DNA of 64,000 nucleotides from JABMQB01 sp963678235 (GTDB lineage Bacteria > Bacteroidota > Bacteroidia > Bacteroidales > Prolixibacteraceae), in assembly GCA_963678235.1 (NCBI GenBank), contig OY782766.1, positions 1,550,001-1,614,000 on the forward strand, in the 5' to 3' direction. Under the pieces are notes generated by a model. It saw only the letters and a program-made list of their open reading frames with translations. It did not search any database and had not been told where the DNA came from. Positions 9,620 to 18,940 of this stretch are shown here, in pieces. Numbering within the stretch: the first letter of the stretch is position 1; every line of letters begins with the position of its first letter. The translations under genes and the position numbers were made by a program.

Positions 9620-9880
9620 AAATTCTACAATTATCCCTTTACTAATGATTTTATTGCGTTCCTCCAGAACTCATAGGAATTGGGGCTCCTATTTTATTTC
9701 TACCAACATTGAGTTTCTAACGGAACAGCCCCAGACGGGCAGGATTTTGGTAGAATAGGATTTAAATATTTCAGAAGAAAGTCCGGGAGGGACGAAATAT
9801 TTTATAACAGATAACAATTATATTTCATTTAGACATTTACCAAATGAGCATACAATTGTCTGTGCTCCTATTTTACCAAT
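9620..9880. repeat. degenerate intergenic repeat/palindrome remnants
   Basis: The 390-nt gap between the hydrolase and the next gene holds no ORF I can support. It contains a direct repeat of GCTCCTATTTTA at 9685-9696 and 9864-9875. It also holds an imperfect inverted pair, CCTATTTTATTTCTACCAA near 9688-9706 against TTGGTAGAATAGG near 9747-9759. The mix looks like eroded copies of short interspersed repeats that are common in Bacteroidota intergenic DNA; that recognition is from memory and unverified. Confidence 0.35.
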
Positions 9881-9928
9881 TAGCATATTAAAAAACCTTA
9901 ATACACCAAAATTCCAACAAATTGTTGC

Positions 9929-9936
9929 TATTTTTG
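9929..9936 (+). promoter_or_regulatory. candidate -7 box TATTTTTG
   Basis: TATTTTTG fits the Bacteroidota -7 consensus TAnnTTTG and lies 23 nt before the ATG at 9959. No TTG is seen at the expected -33 position, so support is weak. Confidence 0.3.
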
Positions 9937-9958
9937 AGATACGTCAATATAAAGCGCA

Positions 9959-10489
9959 ATGAGGAAGTTAATTTATAGCTTATTTTTTATGCTGCTTACG
10001 GCACAATTATTTGCCCAGGGTTTAATGGAAACGCCAATAATGCAGGTAGATAGTAGTGCCAATGAAAACATGGTTGAATTGAGCCCGGCATATACATATC
10101 CACTGTTGGAAAACGGCACATTTTTCCCTTTGATTGAGACCGAAACATTTCAGTTGCCGAAATTTGATTTTAGCACTGCCTTGTTTGGAAAATGGCAAGA
10201 AGACAATTCATTTTATATAAACCGTGATTTTTCGTCCCCTTACCTTTTTTACCAAAACGGCAATACTCCTTTTTTATATTCGGGTGCAATTTTTAACCAA
10301 GCTGCCTATAAAATCTCGGACAAAGTAACCTTTGGGGGAAATAGTTTTGGGGCAAACTCCATATTTAGCAGCCCTCTCCCCGCTAATGGGCAAAACAATT
10401 ACGATTTTAAAGGTGCTTCCATGTTTATTCAATACAAAGTTTCTAAAAACGTTAAAATTGAAGCTGGCGTAAGTGTCACGCATCATTAA
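9959..10489 (+). CDS. short exported hypothetical protein
   Basis: This 176-aa protein has a clear Sec signal peptide ending LFAQG. The mature part has alternating aromatic/polar residues late in the sequence (SDKVTFGGN, MFIQYKVSKNVKIEAGVSV), which suggests beta-strands like those of an outer-membrane beta-barrel. It stops at VTHH, short for a barrel. It could be a small periplasmic or outer-membrane protein or a truncated remnant. It is followed 24 nt later by the AddA-like helicase gene. No family is recognised. Confidence 0.55.
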   Translation: MRKLIYSLFFMLLTAQLFAQGLMETPIMQVDSSANENMVELSPAYTYPLLENGTFFPLIETETFQLPKFDFSTALFGKWQEDNSFYINRDFSSPYLFYQNGNTPFLYSGAIFNQAAYKISDKVTFGGNSFGANSIFSSPLPANGQNNYDFKGASMFIQYKVSKNVKIEAGVSVTHH

Positions 10490-10513
10490 TCCTTTTCAGC
10501 CATTTAAATACTT

Positions 10514-13500
10514 ATGTTAACAATCTATAAAGCATCGGCAGGTTCAGGAAAAACCTTTAGGTTAGTGGTTGAATATCTAAAACTGGTATTGCATAATGAA
10601 AATAATTACAGGCATATACTGGCTGTAACTTTTACCAATAAAGCCACGGCCGAGATGAAAGAAAGGGTTATCAGGCAACTCTTCGAACTGGCTTCAGGCG
10701 AAAAAAATGCGTATTCCGACATCCTTCAAAAAGAATTGAATATTCCTTTAACAGGTATTCAGGAAAGGGCAAAGAATTCCTTAAGAAACATTTTGCACGA
10801 CTATAACCGGTTCTCAATCAGCACAATTGACAAATTCACACAAAGGGTATTAAAGGCATTTAACCGGGAGTTGGGTATTAATCCGGGATATGTTTTAGAA
10901 TTGGACAACGAACTTATTTTACAGGAAGCAACTGATAGGTTAATCCTGAAAGTAAATGAAAAAAAAGACCTTCTGAAATGGTTAACCGAACTTGGCGAAG
11001 AGAAAATAAGGAATGGGAGCAACTTTCGGATAAAAAATGAAATATTAGCGCTGGGCAATGAATTATTCAAAGAAAATTTTCAGGAATATTTTAGCTCGAA
11101 CGATAAGGATTTGTATAGTAGGGAAACCCTTACGAATTATAACAAAGAGCTCTCATCCATTATTTTTGCATTCGAATCTTTCCTGAAAAAACAAGGGAAA
11201 AGTGCCATGGCGTTGATATCAGAAAACGGATTTACCGTGGATGATTTCACTCAAAAGCAACGAGGGGTTGCCGGCTACTTCCAGAAACTTGCAGAAAATG
11301 CGCTTCCAGAGCCAAATTCGTACGTTAAAACAGCAGCCGAAGATGTTGAAAAATGGTACTCGAAATCGAATAAGGATATCGATAAAAGCGCCATCCATAG
11401 TTTGGTGGAATCCAAATTGCTACCCCTGCTTAACGAAATCCTGAATTTTATTGGCAAGAAAAAAACAGATTACGTTACCGCAAAAAAAATTCTTGCCAAT
11501 TATTATACACTCGGCATTTTATATGATTTACAGGAGGAAATTGATGCCATTCGATATGAAAAAGGGATTTTGCCAATTTCGGATTCTAACCTCCTTTTAA
11601 AGAAAATAATTGGAAACAGCGACTCTCCTTTTATTTACGAGAAAATCGGGAATATTTTTTCACACTTTATGCTCGATGAGTTCCAGGATACTTCGGGAAT
11701 GCAATGGGACAACTTTAAGCCACTGATCCATAATTCGTTATCGGAGGGAAATTTTAATTTGGCAGTTGGCGATGTAAAACAATCGATTTACCGATGGAGG
11801 AACAGTGATTGGAAAATCCTTGCACATCAAATTGAAAGTGATTTTAAAAGTTTTCGCGTTCAGCCAGTCAATTTAAGCCAAAACTGGCGAAGCGATGGGA
11901 ATATCATCCAGTTTAACAATTCCATTTTCGGGGCATTAAAAGATGTATTTGTATCCGCTTTTCAGGAAAAAACGGCAAAGGAAAAACCAGGAATTGACCT
12001 GAATATTCATGATGCAATTCATGAAGTTTACAACGATATTGTTCAGGTTCCAGGGAATTTGGAACTTCAGGGCAAAGGGCAAACCAGATTGAACTTTGTG
12101 GCTTTCGAATCAAAGGATGATTTTCAGGAAAAATCGCTGGATTTGCTTTTGGAACAAGTTAAAGAACTTCAGGATAAAGGGTACGAGGCAGGAGATATTG
12201 CCGTAATTGTAAGAAAAAACAGCGACGGGTTGCCCATTATTCAAAAACTTCTTGAAGCAGGTGAACTGCCTGAAAACCAAAACTACAATTTCGAAATCAT
12301 TTCCAATGAATCCCTGTTTTTAAGCTCATCGATAAGTGTAAACTTTATCTTGCAGATAATTAAACATTTATTGGATCCCAACGACCGCGTATTAAAGGGA
12401 ATTATTCTGAACGATTATAAAAACTATATCCTTTCCCCTTTGAAAAAAATCGGAAGGGAAAAAATATTTGCGGAAATCCAAGCTTTAGGACAACAGGAAA
12501 TTATGTTTTCTGAACCCTTGGAATTCCTGTTATCCGAGGATTTTGATGCTGAATTTGAAACGTTTTTTGCACCACTTTTAGACAATCTCAACAAAGATCT
12601 CTTAAATGCTTCGGTTGATGAAGCAATCATCCGGATTTGTGAGGCATTCAATTTATTTGAACTGGAAGAAGATGTCCCTTTCATTCAGGCACTGATAGAC
12701 CAGGCTGCACAAATAAAATCGAAATTGACTAACGATCTTTCCAATTTTATTAAATGGTGGGACGATAAAGGGCACAAGCAATCGGTGAATGTGAACGACG
12801 ATGCCAACGCCATACGATTAACTACCATCCACAAATCGAAAGGATTGGAATTTAAAGTTGTTTTGATTCCATTCTTCAACTGGGAAACAACATGGAAGGG
12901 CAATACCACGCCAACCATTTGGTGCAAAACACAACACGAACCATTCAATGCATTGCCATTGGTGCCAATCAAAGCAAATAAAGACATGGCCGAATCGCAC
13001 TTTTGGGGCGAATATATGAACGAAATCCTACACTATTATATCGACAATTTGAACTTGATTTATGTGGCTTTCACGAGGGCAAAATCTGTTTTAATGGTCA
13101 ATGCACCGAAGTTTGAAAAACCAGATAACAATGCTGTGAGCCAATTGCTTTTCGATGCAGTTAACGCTATAAATGATCCCTTATTTAAAGTGGAAGAATC
13201 CGACGAATTGACGACTTTCAATTTTGGAAAGATGGACAAACCAGATCGCAAAAACCTGAAAGATAAATCTATCATTCCTTTTGGAAAGTATTATTTCAAT
13301 GACTTTAACTCCAAATTAAAAATCCGGACAATTAATAAAGAATATTTTTCGGACGAATACCATAACTCAAACAGAAACCTTGGAAACATTGTACACGAGA
13401 TTTTGGCAAGTATTAATTCATCTGAGGATATTAAAAATGCATGTGACAATGCTTTCAAAAAGCGGATAATCACAGAAAGTGAAAATGTTAAACTTCAGAA

Positions 13501-13798
13501 TTGGTTATCTGAACTTATCCAAAACAAGGATGTCAAAGACTGGTTTTCAGGTCAATATCAAATATTAAACGAACGATCCCTTCTATCCGGGAAAAGCAAT
13601 TTTCGCCCCGACCGAATTATGATTTCTGAAAACAATGCAATTGTAGTGGACTATAAAACAGGAAGTTTAGAAAAACAGGCCTACGAAAAACAGGTAAAAA
13701 ACTATGCATGGTCGTTAAAAGAAGCGGGTTTGAAAAATGTGAGTGGTTATTTGTGGTACCTCAAAACAAATAAGGTTGAAAAAATATGTGAGCTATGA
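10514..13798 (+). CDS. UvrD/RecB-type helicase-nuclease (AddA-like)
   Basis: This 1094-aa protein is a superfamily 1A DNA helicase with a C-terminal nuclease. Motif I is ASAGSGKT near the N-terminus. Later come Walker B LDEFQD, motif III GDVKQSIYRWR, motif IV SQNWRS, TIHKSKGLEF (motif V) and VAFTRAK (motif VI). The C-terminus has RPDRI...VVDYKTG, the PD-(D/E)xK RecB-type nuclease core. It probably processes double-strand breaks for recombination in the cytoplasm. The usual AddB-like nuclease partner is not adjacent on either side, which is worth noting. The start at 10514 places KASAGSGKT right at the N-terminus, as normal for the family. Confidence 0.88.
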   Translation: MLTIYKASAGSGKTFRLVVEYLKLVLHNENNYRHILAVTFTNKATAEMKERVIRQLFELASGEKNAYSDILQKELNIPLTGIQERAKNSLRNILHDYNRFSISTIDKFTQRVLKAFNRELGINPGYVLELDNELILQEATDRLILKVNEKKDLLKWLTELGEEKIRNGSNFRIKNEILALGNELFKENFQEYFSSNDKDLYSRETLTNYNKELSSIIFAFESFLKKQGKSAMALISENGFTVDDFTQKQRGVAGYFQKLAENALPEPNSYVKTAAEDVEKWYSKSNKDIDKSAIHSLVESKLLPLLNEILNFIGKKKTDYVTAKKILANYYTLGILYDLQEEIDAIRYEKGILPISDSNLLLKKIIGNSDSPFIYEKIGNIFSHFMLDEFQDTSGMQWDNFKPLIHNSLSEGNFNLAVGDVKQSIYRWRNSDWKILAHQIESDFKSFRVQPVNLSQNWRSDGNIIQFNNSIFGALKDVFVSAFQEKTAKEKPGIDLNIHDAIHEVYNDIVQVPGNLELQGKGQTRLNFVAFESKDDFQEKSLDLLLEQVKELQDKGYEAGDIAVIVRKNSDGLPIIQKLLEAGELPENQNYNFEIISNESLFLSSSISVNFILQIIKHLLDPNDRVLKGIILNDYKNYILSPLKKIGREKIFAEIQALGQQEIMFSEPLEFLLSEDFDAEFETFFAPLLDNLNKDLLNASVDEAIIRICEAFNLFELEEDVPFIQALIDQAAQIKSKLTNDLSNFIKWWDDKGHKQSVNVNDDANAIRLTTIHKSKGLEFKVVLIPFFNWETTWKGNTTPTIWCKTQHEPFNALPLVPIKANKDMAESHFWGEYMNEILHYYIDNLNLIYVAFTRAKSVLMVNAPKFEKPDNNAVSQLLFDAVNAINDPLFKVEESDELTTFNFGKMDKPDRKNLKDKSIIPFGKYYFNDFNSKLKIRTINKEYFSDEYHNSNRNLGNIVHEILASINSSEDIKNACDNAFKKRIITESENVKLQNWLSELIQNKDVKDWFSGQYQILNERSLLSGKSNFRPDRIMISENNAIVVDYKTGSLEKQAYEKQVKNYAWSLKEAGLKNVSGYLWYLKTNKVEKICEL

Positions 13799-13816
13799 AT
13801 GTGCCACAAAAAATCT

Positions 13817-13824
13817 TAAATTTG
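13817..13824 (+). promoter_or_regulatory. candidate -7 box TAAATTTG
   Basis: TAAATTTG matches TAnnTTTG and lies 16 nt before the DUF4293 start codon, after the helicase stop. The -33 region is not a clear TTG. Confidence 0.4.
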
Positions 13825-13840
13825 CACAAAATTTAATACG

Positions 13841-14284
13841 ATGATCCAAAGAATACAGACTATATTTATTTTAATAGCAGAGATTTTTATTGCCTTGGTT
13901 TTTGCCTTTCCAATTGCTGAAATTGCTTCGAATGGTGAAGTTTTTCTTATGAAAGCAACGGGAGTTTTTAAAGCCGATGAGATGGTGATTAACGGCTTGC
14001 CATTGATGGTTATGCTCGGGATTATCCTTTTGCTGCATGTTGTGGTTATTTTCCTTTATAAGAAAAGGATCAGGCAAATGAGGATTCTCGTTTTCACAAT
14101 TGTGTTAATGCTTGGTTTGTTTGGCATTTTCTACTATTTCGGATATGCAAGTTTTGAGGAGCAGGCAATTGCCTTTAAAGTTACCACTGCTTTCCCTTTG
14201 GCTGCTATTATTTTGGACATCCTTGCCATTAGGGCAATTGGAAAAGACGTAGCCCTTGTTAAAAGCATGGACAGGATTCGATAA
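13841..14284 (+). CDS. DUF4293 family membrane protein
   Basis: This 147-aa protein has four predicted TM helices and begins MIQRIQTIFIL, the characteristic start of Bacteroidota DUF4293 proteins. The length and the closing DRIR motif also fit. Function is unknown. It is a lineage marker for Bacteroidota. It is followed 18 nt later by the nucleotidyltransferase gene, probably in one transcript. Confidence 0.8.
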   Translation: MIQRIQTIFILIAEIFIALVFAFPIAEIASNGEVFLMKATGVFKADEMVINGLPLMVMLGIILLLHVVVIFLYKKRIRQMRILVFTIVLMLGLFGIFYYFGYASFEEQAIAFKVTTAFPLAAIILDILAIRAIGKDVALVKSMDRIR

Positions 14285-14302
14285 AACAAAGCCTATTCGC
14301 TT

Positions 14303-15028
14303 ATGAAGGCGATGATATTTGCTGCCGGATACGGCACCCGTTTAAAGCCTATCACCGATACAATTCCAAAGGCACTGGTCCCTTTAAATGGGAAGCCAAT
14401 GTTGCAACATATTATTGAAAGATTAATATCCTTTCAAATTACGGAAGTGGTGGTAAACGTGCACCATTTTCACCAACAAGTGATTAACTTTTTAGCCCAG
14501 CATAATAATTTTGGTATAAGCATCCATATTTCCGATGAAAGCAAGGAACTTTTAGATACCGGGGGAGGGTTAAAACAAGCTTCAGGATTATTAAAAGGTA
14601 ACGAACCAATTCTTTTATACAATGTGGATGTTGTTAGCAATTTAAATATCTCAGAACTATTAACCAATCACCAACAAAATAAAGCACTTGCGACTTTAGT
14701 TGTTCGTAATAGAATTACGCAAAGGTATTTTATGATTGGTGATAATAATGCTTTAGCTGGCTGGAAAAATTTTAAAACTTTTGAGGAACGAATTTCCAAT
14801 CCCGGGCTTTATTGTGATGCAAAACCTTATGCCTTCAGTGGAATACACATTATCGAACCTGAGTTTTTAAATCATATTTCGGGCGAAGGAAAATTTTCAA
14901 TTATTGATACGTATTTGGAACTTGCCAAAACAAAAAAAATAATGGGTTATATTGATAAATCGGAAATCTGGATTGATATAGGCAAACCCGGTCAACTTGA
15001 CGAAGCTTCAAGACTTTTAAAAACTTAA
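14303..15028 (+). CDS. sugar-1-phosphate nucleotidyltransferase (MurU/HddC-like)
   Basis: This 241-aa protein has the nucleotidyltransferase signature FAAGYGTRLKP...PKALVPLNGKP at residues 6-32 and the metal-binding NVD (LLYNVDVVSN). The short length, without a left-handed helix domain, fits MurU/HddC-like enzymes rather than GlmU or RfbA. It probably activates a sugar-1-phosphate for cell-wall recycling or surface glycans. Its last codons overlap by 4 nt with the convergent membrane-protein gene. Confidence 0.8.
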   Translation: MKAMIFAAGYGTRLKPITDTIPKALVPLNGKPMLQHIIERLISFQITEVVVNVHHFHQQVINFLAQHNNFGISIHISDESKELLDTGGGLKQASGLLKGNEPILLYNVDVVSNLNISELLTNHQQNKALATLVVRNRITQRYFMIGDNNALAGWKNFKTFEERISNPGLYCDAKPYAFSGIHIIEPEFLNHISGEGKFSIIDTYLELAKTKKIMGYIDKSEIWIDIGKPGQLDEASRLLKT

Positions 15029-15663
15029 TTCTCCAGTTTTTCAATCAATCTGGGTATTACAACCAATAATTCAATCATTGCAATCAACATAATTGTATAT
15101 CCCAGCAATTCTGTGCCTTCTTCGGCCGTTGCTTTTACCATTCGCATGTAACCACCTTCCATCAGGGTTTTCCAGAAGGTTGCACGCCCGAAAAAACGGC
15201 TAAAAACATAGGTGATTAAAAATCCAATTAAAAATATGGAGGAAGATGTGGTTCCGATAAAAATGCCCAATCCATCTATTATCTTTTTGAAATACCTTAT
15301 CAACAGATACATGGAAGCAATAAAAAACGGGAGTACAAAGTAAAACCAATGCTCAAGGTATTCGTTAAACTCACGAATAAACGACATAAAAAAAAACAAA
15401 GAAGCCAGGTATGAAAAGAAAGCCATGGATTTTACCTTTCTCCCGAACCAAATAAAGCAAAAAGTTAAAATTAGCAGAATAATAGGTTGAATAGTCTCAG
15501 TCATTGATATTTCCCCGAATTTGGCGGTCGCAGTTTCATGACTGGCATCGTACATAAAAACCAGGTTTAATGCAACCATTGCCGCGAAATATATGCAAAA
15601 GCGAAAAACAAAAAATAATACGTTTTTATATCGTGGTTCCATAAAAGCAAAATTAAACAACAT
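15025..15663 (-). CDS. multi-pass membrane protein, unknown function
   Basis: This 212-aa protein has about six hydrophobic helices (e.g. VLFFVFRFCIYFAAMVALN, ILLILTFCFIWFG, SIFLIGFLITYVF, YTIMLIAMIELLVVI). M8 (MEPRYKN, start 15642) is an equally plausible start. No catalytic motif is evident. The conserved-looking REFNEYLEHWF segment is polar between helices. I do not recognise a named family. Confidence 0.65.
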   Translation of the reverse strand: MLFNFAFMEPRYKNVLFFVFRFCIYFAAMVALNLVFMYDASHETATAKFGEISMTETIQPIILLILTFCFIWFGRKVKSMAFFSYLASLFFFMSFIREFNEYLEHWFYFVLPFFIASMYLLIRYFKKIIDGLGIFIGTTSSSIFLIGFLITYVFSRFFGRATFWKTLMEGGYMRMVKATAEEGTELLGYTIMLIAMIELLVVIPRLIEKLEN

Positions 15664-15724
15664 GGGTTAACAAACAAAGTACTCAAGCAAAATTATTAAT
15701 TCAGGAAAAAGAAGAGGTTAATGG

Positions 15725-16552
15725 TTAAAATACATGTCGGCCAACAGCAAACGTGAATGCATCTTCTTCGTTAGTTGGGGCGGCAAAATAATCTGATTTT
15801 AATTCTTCCGGACCATTGGCAGCCAAATACGAAAAATTGGTATAATCCAACAATTCAATGTCATTATAATCATTTCCAATGCCCAGGGTTTCGTTTTGAC
15901 CAATACCCACAAACTCGCACAACCAATTTACAGCATTTCCTTTTGAAACGGATTGGTGGAATATCTCCATCCAGATATTTCCGGAAAGCAATGGGGAACT
16001 TGTGCGAATGATCCCAATATCTTCGAAATTTTCCAATAAGCGTTTCTTAAGATCAAAAAACAGCTCCTCATTGTTGGGCAACATGATTAAAAATTGGCAA
16101 AGTTCAGAAGAGAAATCATCTTTCTCGGGAAACGGGACAGCATGTGAGTTATAAATTTGAAAATAATCATCGAACTCCTTTATTGCAGTTTTTGTTCGAT
16201 GATACCATAATTGATGGTTTTCAGGGACAGCATTGAAGGCATTAAAACTTATTTCGTTTCGACATAAAAAGTTAGCAATATCTTGACCTGATTTATTGGA
16301 CAGGTTTTTGCAATAAACATTTTCTTTTCTCGCACAATCAAAAATACCGGCACCCGATGAATAAATAATAAAATCAAAAGGTATTTCGGACGGCATCACA
16401 GCTCGAACCTTTTCCAGGTTTCGGCCAGTAGCAATCACCCGATGAATCCCTTTTTCTTTCAAAGCAAATAAGGTGTTCAAATCGGTTGAACTTATGCTTT
16501 GGTCATTTTTCAGGAAAGTCCCATCTAAATCGGTTGCAACAAGTTTAATCAT
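15725..16552 (-). CDS. Cof-type HAD-IIB phosphatase
   Basis: This 275-aa cytoplasmic protein has the HAD nucleophile motif VATDLDGTF (D8, D10), a Cof-type C2 cap in the middle, and the motif IV GIGNDYNDIELL with Asp pair near residue 225. It belongs to the HAD-IIB group, which dephosphorylates sugar phosphates, flavin or PLP. The specific substrate is not predictable. It lies 61 nt downstream of no other minus gene, so it is likely monocistronic. Confidence 0.85.
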   Translation of the reverse strand: MIKLVATDLDGTFLKNDQSISSTDLNTLFALKEKGIHRVIATGRNLEKVRAVMPSEIPFDFIIYSSGAGIFDCARKENVYCKNLSNKSGQDIANFLCRNEISFNAFNAVPENHQLWYHRTKTAIKEFDDYFQIYNSHAVPFPEKDDFSSELCQFLIMLPNNEELFFDLKKRLLENFEDIGIIRTSSPLLSGNIWMEIFHQSVSKGNAVNWLCEFVGIGQNETLGIGNDYNDIELLDYTNFSYLAANGPEELKSDYFAAPTNEEDAFTFAVGRHVF

Positions 16553-16759
16553 TCAACAATTATTTTGTTTGAAAATAAAAAACAAATTGATCGCAACAAA
16601 CTATCCTTTCTGAATGGTAACCTAGAAATAACGCCAAGTTAATACTAATGATAGCCCAAAACATAAGTGAATCAATAAGAGTTTACCAGCAAAACCGGAA
16701 TGTTTGTCGAAAAAGCAAAGGTGTTCAAAAGAAGGTTTATTACATTTAAACGATTATTG

Positions 16760-16767
16760 TATCTTTG
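16760..16767 (+). promoter_or_regulatory. candidate dapB promoter -7 box TATCTTTG
   Basis: TATCTTTG fits TAnnTTTG and is 23 nt upstream of the ATG at 16791. A TTTA sits near the -33 position instead of TTG. Its location inside the upstream extension of the reading frame argues that dapB starts at 16791. Confidence 0.5.
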
Positions 16768-16790
16768 TCGTCAATTACGAAATTACAAAC

Positions 16791-17507
16791 ATGAATATAG
16801 CACTTATTGGATACGGGAAAATGGGCAAAGAGATTGAGAAAATTGCACATTCCCGAGGCCACAAAACCCCATTAATTATCGATATTGATAATCCGGAAGA
16901 CTTAACGACAGAAAACCTTCAAAAATGTGACGTTGCCATTGAATTTACCATTCCATCGTCAGCAATTTCAAATTACATGAAATGTTTTGAAGCCGGCATT
17001 CCAGTGGTTAGTGGAACAACCGGTTGGCTAGGCCAAAAAGATCTTATTTTTGATACGTGCAAACAAAAAAACGGCACTTTTTTTTATGCCAGTAATTTTT
17101 CGGTTGGAGTGAACTTGTTTTTTGAACTGAACAAGCAACTTGCAAAGCTAATGGCACCTCAAAAAGATTATAACGCCGAAATGCTTGAAGTTCACCATAC
17201 CCAGAAATTGGACTCACCAAGTGGAACAGCAATTTCATTAGCTGAAGACTTAATTGATGAACTACCTTCCGTTGAATCGTGGGTAAACCAATCTGCTGAA
17301 TCGACAAATCAACTTGGAATTATTTCGGAAAGAAGGGGTGATGTTCCGGGAATCCACACCATTAAATATGAATCGGAAGTGGACTTTATTGAAATCACAC
17401 ACAGTGCAAAAAGTCGAAAGGGATTTGCCTTTGGAGCAGTTTTAGCAGCCGAATACTGCAAGGGAAAAACCGGGATTTTAACAATGAAAGATTTACTAAA
17501 TTTATAA
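16791..17507 (+). CDS. dapB: 4-hydroxy-tetrahydrodipicolinate reductase
   Basis: The start at 16791 (MNIALIGYGKMGKEI) gives 238 aa, the normal DapB length. The NAD(P)-binding GYGKMG is at residues 7-12. Also visible are EFTIPS, SGTTGW, the ASNFSVGVN stretch, and the catalytic EVHHTQKLDSPSGT, which includes the His-His pair and substrate-binding Lys. It makes tetrahydrodipicolinate for lysine and peptidoglycan. It is followed 16 nt later by lepB, which suggests a shared transcript. The longer in-frame extension begins upstream of a likely promoter and is rejected. Confidence 0.93.
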   Translation: MNIALIGYGKMGKEIEKIAHSRGHKTPLIIDIDNPEDLTTENLQKCDVAIEFTIPSSAISNYMKCFEAGIPVVSGTTGWLGQKDLIFDTCKQKNGTFFYASNFSVGVNLFFELNKQLAKLMAPQKDYNAEMLEVHHTQKLDSPSGTAISLAEDLIDELPSVESWVNQSAESTNQLGIISERRGDVPGIHTIKYESEVDFIEITHSAKSRKGFAFGAVLAAEYCKGKTGILTMKDLLNL

Positions 17508-17523
17508 TTCTCAACATACTATA

Positions 17524-18864
17524 ATGAAAGAAATTCTTAGCAACAAATGGGTTAAATTTATTTTGGCCGGAGGCATCTACTTCTTATGGGTAATCTGGCT
17601 TGGAAACTATTGGTGGTTTTTCGGGCTTGCAATGATTTTTGATATTTATGTAACCCAAAAGGTACATTGGGCATTTTGGAAAAAGAAAAACCCGCCTAAC
17701 GGGAAACAAACCAAAGTTGTTGAGTGGATTGATGCAATTATTTTTGCTGTGATCGCTGCTTCCTTTATCCGTATGTTTTTCATTGAAGCATATACCATCC
17801 CAACGTCTTCCATGGAAAAATCGATGTTGGTTGGTGATTATCTTTTTGTGAGCAAAACTGCGTATGGCCCTAAAGTTCCAAACACGCCGTTATCGTTCCC
17901 ATTTGTGCACAACAAATTGCCACTTACGAAATCGACCAAATCGTATGTGGAATGGATTAAAACCCCTTACCGAAGAATGGCCGGATTTTCTAAAATAAAA
18001 AATAACGATGTGGTGGTATTCCACTTCCCTGAAGGTGATACAGTAGCATTAAATTTTCCAACGCAAAGTTACTACCAGCTTGTAAAAACCTATGGACGTG
18101 ACCGTGTTTGGTCAGATAAAAGGAATTTTGGTGATATCACTGTGCATCCGGTTGATAAAAGGGAAAATTATATCAAACGATGTGTTGGTATTCCGGGCGA
18201 TGTTCTTGAGTTGAAAAAAGGTGTTCTGTTTGTAAATGGAAAAGAGCAGGAACACTTTGATGGAATGCAATACGATTATACTATAACTACGAATGGTACT
18301 TCCATCAACCCAAAAGCACTGGAACGCCTTAATATTGCTAAAGCTGATATTGAACGCTTTAGTACACAACGATATGAACTTCCATTAACCGATGAAAAAG
18401 TTGCGGAACTTAAAGGATTCGCGAATGTGGTTTCGGTGGAAAAAATATTGGAAGATGAAACCGCATGGGATCAGTTAATTTTCCCATCGGATGAGCATTT
18501 TAAATGGAATGTGGATAATTTTGGTCCGATTACAGTTCCGAAAAAAGGTGTAACTGTTCCTATTTCAATTGAAAATATTGCCTTATACAAACGTTTAATA
18601 TCGGTTTATGAAGGTAATAAATTGGAGATTGTAGGAAATACGATCAAAATTAATGGGGAAACGGTTGATTCGTACACCTTTAAAATGGATTATTACTGGA
18701 TGATGGGTGACAACCGGAACAATTCAGCAGATTCAAGGTATTGGGGATTTGTTCCTGAAGACCATGTGGTTGGAAAAGCCCTACTAATATGGTTGTCGTT
18801 AGATAAGGAAAAAAGTTTGTTTAATAAGATCCGATGGAACAGGTTCTTCAAATCGGTGCATTAA
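17524..18864 (+). CDS. lepB: signal peptidase I
   Basis: This 446-aa inner-membrane protease has TM segments near 10-40 and 68-88. The catalytic Ser is S96 in PTSSM and the Lys is K218 in YIKRCVGIPGD. Box E is MGDNRNNSADSRYWGFV near the C-terminus. The long insertion between boxes D and E, about 170 residues, is typical of Bacteroidota LepB. It cleaves Sec signal peptides from exported proteins. A strong hairpin terminator follows at 18891. Confidence 0.93.
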   Translation: MKEILSNKWVKFILAGGIYFLWVIWLGNYWWFFGLAMIFDIYVTQKVHWAFWKKKNPPNGKQTKVVEWIDAIIFAVIAASFIRMFFIEAYTIPTSSMEKSMLVGDYLFVSKTAYGPKVPNTPLSFPFVHNKLPLTKSTKSYVEWIKTPYRRMAGFSKIKNNDVVVFHFPEGDTVALNFPTQSYYQLVKTYGRDRVWSDKRNFGDITVHPVDKRENYIKRCVGIPGDVLELKKGVLFVNGKEQEHFDGMQYDYTITTNGTSINPKALERLNIAKADIERFSTQRYELPLTDEKVAELKGFANVVSVEKILEDETAWDQLIFPSDEHFKWNVDNFGPITVPKKGVTVPISIENIALYKRLISVYEGNKLEIVGNTIKINGETVDSYTFKMDYYWMMGDNRNNSADSRYWGFVPEDHVVGKALLIWLSLDKEKSLFNKIRWNRFFKSVH

Positions 18865-18890
18865 ATAATAATAGGACAATATTTTACGTT

Positions 18891-18925
18891 AAAAAGGGTA
18901 ATGAGCATCATTATCCTTTTTTCAT
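18891..18925 (+). terminator. intrinsic terminator after lepB
   Basis: A 14-bp stem (AAAAAGGGTAATGA / TCATTATCCTTTTT, one G-U pair) with a GCA loop ends in a T-run just after lepB. A TATATTTG box (18925-18932) overlaps its end and may drive the next gene. Confidence 0.75.
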
Positions 18926-18940
18926 ATATTTGATCTTCAT

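Noticed and set aside
16704..16790. N-terminal extension of dapB
   Set aside because: It lies upstream of a likely -7 box and is not part of any DapB; the start at 16791 gives the normal length.
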